From contig JACKLY010000004.1 in the NCBI GenBank assembly GCA_024235655.1, forward strand, positions 193,151 through 257,150: a stretch of 64,000 nucleotides of DNA, in the 5' to 3' direction. Numbering within the stretch: position 1 is the stretch's first letter; every line of letters begins with the position of its first letter. Below are positions 46,042 through 54,288 of the stretch, piece by piece. This stretch comes from Zoogloeaceae bacterium. GTDB taxonomy: Bacteria; Pseudomonadota; Gammaproteobacteria; Burkholderiales; Rhodocyclaceae. The position numbers were made by a program, and so were the translations under genes. The notes under the pieces were generated by a model that was not told the DNA's origin, made no database searches, and saw only the letters and a list, made by a program, of their open reading frames with translations.

Positions 46042-47087
46042 AACAAGAACGCGTTGAACAAGCGCTGGGCCCGCTGATGATCGACATCGCCGGCACCGAA
46101 CTGACCGATCTCGACCGTGAACGCCTGTGCCATCCGGCAGTCGGCGGCATCATCCTGTTTGCCCGCAACTATGCCAGCCCGACGCAGCTCGACGCGCTCT
46201 GTGCCGAAATCCACGCCTTGCGCACGCCGTGCCTGCCGATCGGCATCGACCACGAAGGGGGCAGGGTACAGCGCTGCCGCGAAGGCTTCACCCGCCTGCC
46301 GGCGATGCGCGCGCTGGGCGAGGCGTGGGATCGCGATCCCGATCCCAGCAAAAAGCAGGCAAAGGAAATGGCCAAAGCCATCGGTTACGTGCTGGCTGCC
46401 GAGTTGCGCCTGCACGGTGTCGATCTTTCCTTTACGCCGGTGCTGGATCTTGACTGGGGCCGCAGCACGGTGGTCGGCAACCGCGCCTTCCACCGCGACC
46501 CGGCCATCGTTACGGCACTTGCCGGCGAACTCATTGCTGGCTTGCGGCAGGCCGGCATGGTCGCCTGCGGCAAGCATTTCCCCGGCCACGGCTGGGTCGA
46601 GGCCGACTCGCATGTGGCCATTCCGGTTGATGAGCGCGATTTCGCGGCGCTCGCGCCCGACATGCAGCCCTACCGGAAACTTAACCTCGACGCGGTCATG
46701 CCGGCACACGTCAGTTTTCCTGGGTGTGATTCAAAACCTGCTGGATTTTCAAACTATTGGATAGATGTTTTAAGAAACGACATCAAGTTTGAAGGCGTTG
46801 TTTTCAGCGACGATCTGTCGATGGAAGGGGCCAGCGTCGCCGGCGATATCGTCGCCCGTGCCGAGGCTGCCTACCACGCCGGCTGTGACATGCTGCTGGT
46901 GTGCAACAGCCCGGATTCGGTCGGCGAACTACTCGCCCGCTGGCAGAAGCCAATCGACCCGGTGCGCAGCGCACGGGTAGCGCGACTGTTACCGACCAAG
47001 CCAGCCCCGACCCTTGCGCAACTGCAGGGTGATTCCCTCTATCAGGCCGGGCTGCATTTTGCAGCTGAGCTGGCTACGTGCGCCTGA
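46038..47087 (+). CDS. nagZ: Beta-N-acetylhexosaminidase NagZ
   Basis: This 349-residue GH3 enzyme of peptidoglycan recycling removes GlcNAc from anhydromuropeptides in the cytoplasm. It has IGIDHEGGRVQR, the catalytic loop KHFPGHGWVEADSH and the nucleophile Asp region VVFSDDLSMEGA. Codon use switches to AT-rich codons, including ATA, TTA and AGA, within 46713-46802. This is the last gene of the long rpoE-to-nagZ run. Confidence 0.95.
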   Translation: MKQERVEQALGPLMIDIAGTELTDLDRERLCHPAVGGIILFARNYASPTQLDALCAEIHALRTPCLPIGIDHEGGRVQRCREGFTRLPAMRALGEAWDRDPDPSKKQAKEMAKAIGYVLAAELRLHGVDLSFTPVLDLDWGRSTVVGNRAFHRDPAIVTALAGELIAGLRQAGMVACGKHFPGHGWVEADSHVAIPVDERDFAALAPDMQPYRKLNLDAVMPAHVSFPGCDSKPAGFSNYWIDVLRNDIKFEGVVFSDDLSMEGASVAGDIVARAEAAYHAGCDMLLVCNSPDSVGELLARWQKPIDPVRSARVARLLPTKPAPTLAQLQGDSLYQAGLHFAAELATCA

Positions 47088-47128
47088 CAGCCCTGCGCCG
47101 GGCAAGGGCGTTGCTCGCACCTTAAACA

Positions 47129-47228
47129 ATTGTTCATTTTTATTCACCTTTCAAGTGCGCATGAATACTGGGCGCAGCAGTTTGTAGCCAGACAAATTCC
47201 GCTTTAATTGTGAATAAAAGTGAACAAT
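47129..47228. repeat. 19-bp inverted repeat pair, 18/19 identical
   Basis: ATTGTTCATTTTTATTCAC (47129-47147) is inverted at 47210-47228 with a single mismatch, separated by 62 bp. It lies between the convergent nagZ and 47257 genes. It could form a long RNA hairpin or be two operator copies. Confidence 0.6.
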
Positions 47229-47256
47229 CTGCCTGTTCAGGATTGTTTCAGACGCT

Positions 47257-47793
47257 TCAAGGCTGTTGCCTGAAGCCCCCGATTCTTTCCAGTTCGCCGG
47301 CTGCGCAGCGTTGCAAGGGCAGGGGGCGGCCCTGAACGAGCAAATGCAGGGCTGGTTCGGCATCCAGCAGGCCATCCGGTAGCGCCCCGTCAGGGCGACG
47401 GATCATTTCCAGGAGTAGATGCAGGTCGCGGTCATCCACCAGGCCGAAACCGAGCGCGGTCTGCAGGCACAGGGCTTCATTGTCCACCAGCCAGGCGGCG
47501 GAGATTGCGCCTGCCGCAACACCTGTATGGGAAACGAAACTGCCATCCGCCGCCAGGTGAAAGATCCACGGTGTCGCATTAAGCTCAACCCACACCCGCT
47601 GCGGCCCGTTCTGCATGAACCAGGCACCGGTTTCGTCGCAGGCGTAGTTACGGCCAATGAAGCCGGCCAGCCCGTCATGTCGCACCGGGCTACCCTGCAG
47701 GCGCCACTGACCGCGCCGGTCCAGACTCAGCCAGCCCCGGCAATCCGGCACGTTCGGCCATTTGGCCATGGCGGCGACTACACTGGGATCCAT
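47257..47793 (-). CDS. Conserved hypothetical protein (DUF2946-like)
   Basis: This 178-residue soluble protein begins MDPSVVAAMAKWPNVPDC, then GWLSLDRRGQWRL, IGRNYACDETGAWFMQNGPQRV and a C-terminal DLHLL/GFGLV segment. From memory this matches proteins annotated DUF2946 in beta-proteobacteria; function unknown. It is downstream of efp, behind a terminator, on the same strand. Confidence 0.7.
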   Translation of the reverse strand: MDPSVVAAMAKWPNVPDCRGWLSLDRRGQWRLQGSPVRHDGLAGFIGRNYACDETGAWFMQNGPQRVWVELNATPWIFHLAADGSFVSHTGVAAGAISAAWLVDNEALCLQTALGFGLVDDRDLHLLLEMIRRPDGALPDGLLDAEPALHLLVQGRPLPLQRCAAGELERIGGFRQQP

Positions 47794-47812
47794 GAGGCCT
47801 CCGGAAAAAGAA

Positions 47813-47834
47813 AAGGGCAGCCTGAGCTGCCCTT
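47813..47834 (-). terminator. Terminator of efp
   Basis: On the minus strand, a 9-bp stem AAGGGCAGC/GCTGCCCTT with a TCAG loop is followed by TTCTTTTT, 21 bp after the efp stop. Confidence 0.9.
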
Positions 47835-47855
47835 ACTGTAACGCAATCCGGTGAA

Positions 47856-48413
47856 TTACTTGACGCGGTTGCGATACTCGTCGGTGCGGGTGTCGATCTC
47901 GATCTTGTCACCGATTTCAACGAAGGCCGGTACCGGCAGCTCGAAACCCGTGGCCAGTTTGGCCGGCTTCATGACCTTGCCCGAGGTGTCGCCCTTGACG
48001 GCGGGTTCGGTGTAGACGACTTCGCGGACAACGCTGTTCGGCAGATCAACCGAAATGGCCTTGCCGTCGTAAAATACCACTTCGCAGGGCATGCCGTCTT
48101 CAAGGTACTTGAGGGCGTCAGCCATTGATTCGGCTTCGATTTCGAACTGGTTGTACTCGGCGTCCATGAACACGTACATCGGGTCGGCAAAGTAGGAATA
48201 GGTCACTTCCTTGCGGTCGAGTTGCACGACTTCGAACTTGTCGTCAGCGCGGTAGACGGTTTCAGCGCCGGCACCGGTGAGCAGGTTCTTCATCTTCATT
48301 TTGACGACGGCGGCGTTGCGGCCGGACTTGTTGTATTCGGCCTTGAGCACGACCATGGCGTCGGCGCCGACCATGAATACGTTGCCGGAGCGGAGTTCCT
48401 GGGCGGTTTTCAT
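47856..48413 (-). CDS. efp: Elongation factor P, arginine (EarP) type
   Basis: This 185-residue protein relieves ribosome stalling at polyproline. The KOW and two OB domains are readable, and the tip residue is Arg32 in NKSGRNAAVV rather than Lys. In the EarP group this arginine is rhamnosylated, and earP is the adjacent gene. The start ATG 48413 is where family homology begins (MKTAQELRSGNVF); the frame extends upstream into earP without homology. Confidence 0.97.
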   Translation of the reverse strand: MKTAQELRSGNVFMVGADAMVVLKAEYNKSGRNAAVVKMKMKNLLTGAGAETVYRADDKFEVVQLDRKEVTYSYFADPMYVFMDAEYNQFEIEAESMADALKYLEDGMPCEVVFYDGKAISVDLPNSVVREVVYTEPAVKGDTSGKVMKPAKLATGFELPVPAFVEIGDKIEIDTRTDEYRNRVK

Positions 48414-48456
48414 CGGGTTGTCCTGTGGATTAGGGTGGAAATTTGGAAACCCGGCA

Positions 48457-49623
48457 TTATAGCTGGGTTTTGCCTTTTTCCGCGCAAAAATCCACCAGTG
48501 TTGTTGCAAGATCAGGGAGTTGCGCCAGCTTTTCGCGCCAACGCAAGGTGTGGGCAGCAATTTCCGGCAGATGGATCGAAAAACCATGCCAATCATCGGC
48601 TGTTGCCGTCTCTGCATTCCATGCCAGCCAGAATCCACGCAGGGCATGCGCAGCTTCAGCGTTCAAGCCAGCGCAATAACGCTCGAGAAAGGCTTCGAGC
48701 TTGACCAGATGCGCGGCATCCGACTGTGGGTAGATGTGCCAGACAAAGGGTTTGCCGGCCCAGATTGCACGTACCAGCGAGTCTTCTCCACGCACGAAAT
48801 TGAGGTCGCAGGCAGCAAGGAGGTCGTCGTAGGCAGGCTGGGGCATGAAGGGCAAAACGTTCAAAGCCAGGCTTTGCTCGCGCACATGGTCACCGGGTAG
48901 CAATGCGCGACCCAGCGCCGAATTCACTGAAGCCAGCACCCGCGAATCAGTCACCAGGCAGTGATGCGGTCGTTCGTTCTTGCGCCAGGCGTCGAGCAGG
49001 GCGGCGATCGCGCGGTTATCGTAGGCAAAGAGCGAAATCCTGAGTGCCTCGGATTCGGGCGTCACGCCCTGCTTGCCCCACCAGGCGGTGGCATCGAATT
49101 CGGCGTGGTGCGCCAGCAGCCCGCGTTCGCGCAACAGTCCGGCGCTCCGGGCATCAAAACCGGGGATGAAGAAGTGCTTGAGCAGCGGCAAACGAGGGTG
49201 GGGAGAGGGCAGGCCATGGCAATCGGCCACCCAGTTTTCGGCCGAGAGGTATTCGAGGTTGATCCAGCGCACGTGCGGTGCATGCCGGGCCAGCGTTTCG
49301 ACATAGGTTTCCGGCAGAGTGCAGGCAAAGGCTTCGATCAGCCCGTCCGGCAAGTCATTGCCGGACAGTGCGGGGAACGGGGCAGGCCAGCTGCGCACTT
49401 CGACCCCTTGCAGCGTCTGGCTGTCACACCTTGTATCGAGTTCAGGGCAGAGGCGGTGGAAGGCTGGCAGATCGTCCACCCACAGCCGGACCCGGCACGC
49501 ATGTTCAGCAACGAGTTGGCGGGCCAGGCGCCAGCAGACACCGATATCGCCATAGTTGTCGATCACCGTGCAAAAAATATCCCAGTGCTGGCGCGCCGCT
49601 CTGTTCGTTACCGGATTTTCCAT
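48457..49623 (-). CDS. earP: EF-P arginine rhamnosyltransferase EarP
   Basis: This 388-residue GT-B glycosyltransferase transfers rhamnose from dTDP-rhamnose to EF-P Arg32. It has FCTVIDNYGDIGVCWRLARQL (catalytic-base Asp region) near residue 22 and the nucleotide-sugar site RGEDSLVRAIWAGKPFVWHIYPQ. It lies upstream of efp with a 43-bp gap. The dTDP-rhamnose synthesis genes are not in the window. Confidence 0.95.
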   Translation of the reverse strand: MENPVTNRAARQHWDIFCTVIDNYGDIGVCWRLARQLVAEHACRVRLWVDDLPAFHRLCPELDTRCDSQTLQGVEVRSWPAPFPALSGNDLPDGLIEAFACTLPETYVETLARHAPHVRWINLEYLSAENWVADCHGLPSPHPRLPLLKHFFIPGFDARSAGLLRERGLLAHHAEFDATAWWGKQGVTPESEALRISLFAYDNRAIAALLDAWRKNERPHHCLVTDSRVLASVNSALGRALLPGDHVREQSLALNVLPFMPQPAYDDLLAACDLNFVRGEDSLVRAIWAGKPFVWHIYPQSDAAHLVKLEAFLERYCAGLNAEAAHALRGFWLAWNAETATADDWHGFSIHLPEIAAHTLRWREKLAQLPDLATTLVDFCAEKGKTQL

Positions 49624-49707
49624 GAATCTTTCATGTTGCCATCTGCGCTGATCAACTGAAGCTGCGTGTTACCATCGAAGCCCGACATCGTACCTGATCC
49701 ACCTACC

Positions 49708-51543
49708 ATGCCCGAAACCGAGACGGCGGCCACAGTTGCCGTTCCGTTTGATGCCAAGGCGTTGCTGGCCTCCCTGCCGGAGCTGCCGGGGGTCTATCGC
49801 ATGCTCGACATGGCGGGCAATGTACTTTACGTCGGCAAGGCCAAGTCACTGAAAAAACGGGTCGCTTCCTATTTCAGGGAAAACCAGCCGAGCCCGCGCA
49901 TTTCCCTGATGGTGCGCCAGATTGCAGCTGTCGAAACAACGGTAACGCGCTCCGAAAGCGAAGCATTGCTGCTTGAGAACAACCTGATCAAGCAGCTCAG
50001 CCCGCGCTACAACATCCTCTTTCGCGACGACAAATCCTACCCCTACATCCTGGTCAGCAAAGACAAATTCCCGCGCATCGCCTATTACCGGGGCAGCCTG
50101 GATGCACGCAGGGCCGAGTATTTCGGCCCCTATCCCTCGGCGGTGGCGGTTCGCGAAAGTGTGCATCTTCTCCAGCGCATGTTCCGCCTGCGCACCTGTG
50201 AAGATTCGGTCTATGCCAACCGTTCCCGCCCCTGCCTGTTGCACCAGATCAAGCGCTGCTCCGCCCCGTGTGTCGGGCTGATCAGCAGCGAAGCCTATGC
50301 CGAGGATTTGCGCCTCGCCCGTCTGTTTCTGCAAGGGCGCCAGCAGGAGGTGATGAAGGCGCTGGCCGCCGCCATGACTCAGGCCGCCGAGAATCTGGCA
50401 TTCGAACAGGCCGCCATTTACCGCGACCAGATGCAGTCATTGCGCCATGTTCAGGAAAAACAGTATGTGGAGAGTACCCGCGGCGAAGATCTGGACATCA
50501 TTGTTGCCGTTGAAGCGAATGGAACCGTTTGCGTCAATCTGGCCATGGTTCGAGGTGGCCGGCATCTCGGGGATCGCGCCCACTTTCCGGCCGGTGCCAG
50601 CGGCTGCCTGGCGATTGAGGCATTGGGCGCATTCCTGCGCCAGCATTATCTTGACCATCCGATTCCTTCCCGCATCCTCGTCAACCTGAAATTCCAGGAG
50701 GAGGAAGTACAAGAAGCACTGGAAACGCTGGCCGAACGAAAGGTTGCGGTGATCGAGCCGCGCCAGGAAATGCACCGTATCTGGGTCGAGATGGCCGTGC
50801 AGAACGCCCGGCTGGCCCTGACTGCCCGGCAGACAACGCTCTCCATGCAGGGAAAACGGCAACAGGCGCTGGCCGAAGCACTCGGGCTTGAATCGGTGGA
50901 GCGTATCGAATGCTTCGATATCAGCCACACGCAAGGCGAGGCCACGGTCGCTTCCTGCGTTGTCTATCAGGGCAACGCCATGAAAAAATCGGATTACCGG
51001 CGCTTCAACATCCGCGACATTCAGCCCGGCGATGACTACGCTGCCATGCATCAGGCCGTGCAGCGCCGCTATGAAAAAGTGGCCAGTGGCGAAAGCCAGG
51101 CGCCCGACCTGATCCTGATTGACGGAGGCAAAGGGCAGGTGAGTTCAGCCGCCGCCGCACTCGCCGAACTGGGTCTCAGCCATTTGCCGATGCTCGGCGT
51201 GGCCAAAGGAGAAGCACGCAAGCCGGGGCTGGAAACTTTGATTTTTCCTGATGACCGCGAGCCGTTACAATTGCCGCCTGAACACCCTGGCTTGCATCTG
51301 ATACAGGAGGTTCGGGATGAGGCGCATCGCTTTGCCATTGGCGGCCATCGGGCGCAACGTGGCAAAGCACGGCGCACATCGCGTCTGGAAGAAATCGCAG
51401 GCGTCGGCCAGAAACGGAGAAAGGCCCTGATCACCCAATTCGGCGGGCTGCAGGGTATCGTTGAGGCAGGTGTCGACCAATTGGCCAACACGCCGGGTAT
51501 CAGCCGGGAACTCGCTGAAAAAATTTACGCAGCACTACACTGA
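49708..51543 (+). CDS. uvrC: UvrABC system protein C
   Basis: This 611-residue dual-incision nuclease has a GIY-YIG domain (LPGVYRML, YVGKAKSLKKR), Cys-rich loop (SRPCLLHQIKRCSAPCVG), UVR motif, RNase H-like nuclease (ECFDISHTQGE, LILIDGGKGQ) and tandem HhH at the end. The ATG start is uncertain: an in-frame GTG at 49666 would add 14 residues, and neither has a clear ribosome-binding site. The stop overlaps the pgsA start by one base. Confidence 0.95.
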   Translation: MPETETAATVAVPFDAKALLASLPELPGVYRMLDMAGNVLYVGKAKSLKKRVASYFRENQPSPRISLMVRQIAAVETTVTRSESEALLLENNLIKQLSPRYNILFRDDKSYPYILVSKDKFPRIAYYRGSLDARRAEYFGPYPSAVAVRESVHLLQRMFRLRTCEDSVYANRSRPCLLHQIKRCSAPCVGLISSEAYAEDLRLARLFLQGRQQEVMKALAAAMTQAAENLAFEQAAIYRDQMQSLRHVQEKQYVESTRGEDLDIIVAVEANGTVCVNLAMVRGGRHLGDRAHFPAGASGCLAIEALGAFLRQHYLDHPIPSRILVNLKFQEEEVQEALETLAERKVAVIEPRQEMHRIWVEMAVQNARLALTARQTTLSMQGKRQQALAEALGLESVERIECFDISHTQGEATVASCVVYQGNAMKKSDYRRFNIRDIQPGDDYAAMHQAVQRRYEKVASGESQAPDLILIDGGKGQVSSAAAALAELGLSHLPMLGVAKGEARKPGLETLIFPDDREPLQLPPEHPGLHLIQEVRDEAHRFAIGGHRAQRGKARRTSRLEEIAGVGQKRRKALITQFGGLQGIVEAGVDQLANTPGISRELAEKIYAALH

Positions 51544-52121
51544 TGCCCTTCAATCTACCCATCTTCCTGACCTGGCTGCGCATTCTTGCGATTCCGTTGC
51601 TGATCGCCATCTATTACGTGCCCGAAAACTGGCTGAGCGGGCACGGCCGTGATTTCATCGCCACCATGCTGTTCTGTGCTGCAGCAGCGACGGATTGGCT
51701 GGATGGCTACCTGGCCCGCAAACTCAACCAGACCTCTGCATTTGGCGCCTTTCTCGACCCGGTGGCGGACAAGCTGATGGTGGCCGCTGCCCTGATCATG
51801 CTGGTGCAACTGGGGCGTGTGGATGCAATCATCGCCAGCATCATCATCGGCCGCGAAATCACCATTTCAGCCCTGCGAGAATGGATGGCCCAGATCGGCG
51901 CGCACAAGAGCGTTGCCGTTTCCATGATCGGGAAAATCAAGACCACGGCACAGATGCTGGCAATACCGCTATTGCTTTTCATGAACCCGGTGGCCGGAAT
52001 CAATGTAATGGAACTGGGCACCTGGCTGATCTATATCGCTGCAGTGCTGACGCTCTGGTCCATGGGCTACTACATGCGCATGGCCTGGCCGGATATTCTG
52101 GAGCAGGATCGCAAACGCTGA
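51543..52121 (+). CDS. pgsA: CDP-diacylglycerol-glycerol-3-phosphate phosphatidyltransferase
   Basis: The 192-residue membrane enzyme makes phosphatidylglycerol phosphate. It carries the CDP-alcohol phosphatidyltransferase motif DWLDGYLAR followed by GAFLDPVADKL, and about five membrane helices. It is directly coupled to uvrC, followed by a tRNA cluster: a frequent proteobacterial arrangement. Confidence 0.95.
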   Translation: MPFNLPIFLTWLRILAIPLLIAIYYVPENWLSGHGRDFIATMLFCAAAATDWLDGYLARKLNQTSAFGAFLDPVADKLMVAAALIMLVQLGRVDAIIASIIIGREITISALREWMAQIGAHKSVAVSMIGKIKTTAQMLAIPLLLFMNPVAGINVMELGTWLIYIAAVLTLWSMGYYMRMAWPDILEQDRKR

Positions 52122-52158
52122 GCCGTCCTGGCTGCAGTGCAAAAATCAGCGGCACTGC

Positions 52159-52186
52159 TTGACACTCGTTTTTCAGCCCTTATAAT
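52159..52186 (+). promoter_or_regulatory. Sigma-70 promoter of the tRNA cluster
   Basis: TTGACA (52159-52164), a 16-bp spacer and TATAAT (52181-52186) are both consensus hexamers. The expected start is about 8 nt before tRNA-Gly. Confidence 0.85.
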
Positions 52187-52200
52187 GCCGACTTCTCCAA

Positions 52201-52276
52201 GCGGCAGTAGCTCAGTTGGTAGAGCGCAACCTTGCCAAGGTTGAGGTCGAGAGTTCGAGACTCTTCTGCCGCTCCA
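52201..52276 (+). tRNA. tRNA-Gly (GCC), copy 1
   Basis: The 76-nt cloverleaf has acceptor GCGGCAG, anticodon loop TTGCCAA (GCC), T loop GTTCGAGAC and an encoded CCA. Identical to the copy at 52416. Confidence 0.97.
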
Positions 52277-52284
52277 GAATTTCA

Positions 52285-52308
52285 GGGAAAGCCTAGCTTT
52301 CCCTTTTT
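52285..52308 (+). terminator. Hairpin terminator after tRNA-Gly copy 1
   Basis: GGGAAAGC (52285-52292) and GCTTTCCC (52296-52303) with a 3-nt loop are followed by TTTTT. It may end or attenuate transcription before tRNA-Cys. Confidence 0.7.
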
Positions 52309-52333
52309 AATCCCGGTTGCGATACCGGTACAA

Positions 52334-52407
52334 GGCGCGATAGCAAAGCGGTTATGCACCGGATTGCAAATCCGTGTAGGTCGGTTCGACTCCGGCTCGC
52401 GCCTCCA
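52334..52407 (+). tRNA. tRNA-Cys (GCA)
   Basis: The 74-nt cloverleaf has acceptor GGCGCGA, anticodon loop ATTGCAAAT (GCA), and encoded CCA after the discriminator base. Confidence 0.96.
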
Positions 52408-52415
52408 GGAACATC

Positions 52416-52491
52416 GCGGCAGTAGCTCAGTTGGTAGAGCGCAACCTTGCCAAGGTTGAGGTCGAGAGTTCGAGACTCTTCTGCCGCTCCA
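52416..52491 (+). tRNA. tRNA-Gly (GCC), copy 2
   Basis: Base-for-base copy of the tRNA-Gly at 52201; lies 8 bp after tRNA-Cys. Confidence 0.97.
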
Positions 52492-52496
52492 GAAAA

Positions 52497-52542
52497 AAAG
52501 AGGGAAAGCGTGATTAAAACTGCGCTTTCCCTCTTTGCTTTT
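52497..52542 (+). terminator. Terminator after tRNA Cys-Gly
   Basis: A perfect 14-bp stem (52497-52510 and 52523-52536, AAAGAGGGAAAGCG type) with a 12-nt loop, then GCTTTT. A TATAAT at 52553-52558 downstream could start tRNA-Leu separately. Confidence 0.8.
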
Positions 52543-52568
52543 GGCGACGGGATATAATCGCGCCTTTC

Positions 52569-52653
52569 GCCCGGATGGTGAAATTGGTAGACACAAGGGA
52601 CTTAAAATCCCTCGCCGCAAGGCGTACCGGTTCGATCCCGGTTCCGGGCACCA
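52569..52653 (+). tRNA. tRNA-Leu (TAA)
   Basis: The 85-nt class II tRNA has acceptor GCCCGGA pairing with TCCGGGC, anticodon TAA in ACTTAAAATC, a variable arm (CGCCGCAAGGCGT) and an encoded CCA. Confidence 0.97.
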
Positions 52654-52695
52654 TCTCTTCACAGAGTGCCTCGTGGCTTCCTTCTCCCGACAGCA

Positions 52696-53142
52696 ATGAT
52701 CATTTTTGATTTGTCCTGCAACGATAACCACCGCTTTGAAGGCTGGTTTCGTTCTTCAGAAGAGTTTTCATCCCAGCAGACGCAGCAGCTCGTTTCCTGC
52801 CCACACTGTGGTTCAACGGAAATTCGCCGTGTGCCATCGGCGCTGCATGTCGGTAACAAATCTGCAGAAATTCCGAGGGCGACCAGTCCGCAACCTGCTG
52901 CGCCCGCTGCCGGCGCGGCTTCACATCCTCTGGCCATGCTGAAAGCTGCCGTAGAGAACCTCATCAGCAATACCGAAGATGTCGGAACGCGCTTTGCCGA
53001 AGAGGCACGCAGGATTCACTATCAGGAGACACCCGCGCGCGCCATACGCGGCCAGGCAAGCAAGGACGAATATTCGGCACTGAAGGAGGAGGGGATCAGC
53101 GTCATCATGCTGCCCTCCGTGAAACCTGAGGACATGAATTAG
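52696..53142 (+). CDS. DUF1178 family protein
   Basis: This 148-residue protein begins MIIFDLSCNDNHRFEGWF with a zinc-ribbon-like start; a CPHCGS pair follows near residue 35, and the C-terminus is VIMLPSVKPEDMN. This matches DUF1178, a small family common in alpha- and beta-proteobacteria of unknown function, perhaps metal-binding. The start is the ATG at which homology begins. Confidence 0.85.
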   Translation: MIIFDLSCNDNHRFEGWFRSSEEFSSQQTQQLVSCPHCGSTEIRRVPSALHVGNKSAEIPRATSPQPAAPAAGAASHPLAMLKAAVENLISNTEDVGTRFAEEARRIHYQETPARAIRGQASKDEYSALKEEGISVIMLPSVKPEDMN

Positions 53143-53170
53143 ACGCCGCAGGGGTTCAGGAAGGAAATAT

Positions 53171-54076
53171 ATGAAACAGGCCGGTACCATCTGGCAATCC
53201 TGCAAGGGTTGCATCGCCTCAATGATTCTTGGGTTGAATACTGTCGTCGTATTCTCGTCGATGATGCCTTTTGCCCTGATCAAGCTGTTCTTGCCGCCTT
53301 CCGCCCTGCGACGATCCATGGATACGGCACTCAATGCCCTGGCCCAAACCTGGATCAGCATCAACGGCTGGTGGATGGCGATGATGCAGCCCATTGAATG
53401 GCGCGTCAGTGGCATTGACACGCTGGAACGCAAGGCCTGGTACCTGGTCAGCAGTAACCATCAATCCTGGGTCGATATCCTGGTGCTGCAAAAGGTTTTT
53501 GCAGGTCGCATCCCATTCCTCAAGTTTTTCCTCAAGCGCGAACTGATGTACGTGCCGCTGATGGGTCTGGCCTGGTGGGCGCTCGATTTTCCTTTCATGC
53601 GACGCAGTGGTGGTGGCAGAAATTTCGCAAAGGACCTGGCGGCAACCCGAAAGTCCTGTGAACGATTCCGCTCCATACCCACATCGGTCATCAATTTTCT
53701 AGAAGGAACCCGCCGGACACCAGCCAAGCACGAGGCGCAACAGTCGCCTTACCGGCACTTGCTGAAACCCAAGGTGGGTGGATTGGCAATGGCCCTGGCT
53801 GTGATGGGAGAGCAGTTCGACAGCTATCTGGATGTGACCATTGTTTATCCGAGAGGGGTGCCCAGCTTCTGGGATCTCCTTTGCGGCAGAGTCAGCGAGA
53901 TCGTCGTTCAGGTTCGCGCGCTTCCCATTCCCGAAACCCTGACCCGAGGCAGCTACGATGCCGATGCGGGATACCGCCGTCAATTGAATGACTGGGTGCA
54001 GCAGATGTGGGCCGAGAAGGATGCCAGTATCGAACGGATTCTGTCGCCGAAGGATGATGGGGATCAACCGCGGTGA
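53171..54076 (+). CDS. Lysophospholipid acyltransferase family protein (PlsC fold)
   Basis: The 301 residues have one or two N-terminal membrane segments (about 15-45) and then a PlsC domain: NHQSWVDI (catalytic NHx4D), LKFFLKRELMYVPLMG, FPFMRRSGG and FLEGTRRTP. It transfers acyl groups to lysophospholipids at the inner membrane; closest in layout to the YihG/LCLAT group. It is the last core gene before the dif-like site. Confidence 0.88.
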   Translation: MKQAGTIWQSCKGCIASMILGLNTVVVFSSMMPFALIKLFLPPSALRRSMDTALNALAQTWISINGWWMAMMQPIEWRVSGIDTLERKAWYLVSSNHQSWVDILVLQKVFAGRIPFLKFFLKRELMYVPLMGLAWWALDFPFMRRSGGGRNFAKDLAATRKSCERFRSIPTSVINFLEGTRRTPAKHEAQQSPYRHLLKPKVGGLAMALAVMGEQFDSYLDVTIVYPRGVPSFWDLLCGRVSEIVVQVRALPIPETLTRGSYDADAGYRRQLNDWVQQMWAEKDASIERILSPKDDGDQPR

Positions 54077-54113
54077 CGGGGGGGCTTTTCATGCTTGGCT
54101 ACCTCAATTGCTT

Positions 54114-54141
54114 AGTTGACATAATACAAATTATGCGCACA
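54114..54141 (-). other. Putative XerCD dif site
   Basis: The 28-bp sequence has three parts on the plus strand: AGTTGACATAA, centre TACAAA, and TTATGCGCACA. Read on the minus strand, the XerC arm is close to TGTGCGCATAA and the XerD arm to TTATGTCAACT. By eye it matches the E. coli dif at 23 of 28 positions, including all the core bases flanking the 6-bp centre. It sits exactly where conserved genes give way to accessory DNA. Confidence 0.8.
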
Positions 54142-54195
54142 AAACAACAAAGGTATGTCGCCGATGCATGAAATCCCGGCGCGCTTTTACCAATT

Positions 54196-54250
54196 GTTCC
54201 TGACATTTGGAACCATAGTTCCTGTCAAAAGTGACCATAAGTTCCTGACA
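54196..54250 (-). repeat. Three 22-23 bp tandem repeats, IS21-like end remnant
   Basis: GTTCCTGACA at 54196 and 54241, and GTTCCTGTCA at 54218, are spaced 22 and 23 bp. Read on the minus strand the block begins TGTCAGGAACTTATGGT, which resembles the multiply repeated ends of IS21-family elements. No transposase is present. Confidence 0.5.
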
Positions 54251-54288
54251 TAAGCGAAATTCGCTTTCGGTCGTGGCCGACAGCACTT

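Noticed and set aside
52201..52491. Attachment-site duplication made by the two identical tRNA-Gly copies
   Set aside because: Both are complete genes in a normal tRNA cluster with only tRNA-Cys between; no integrase is adjacent.
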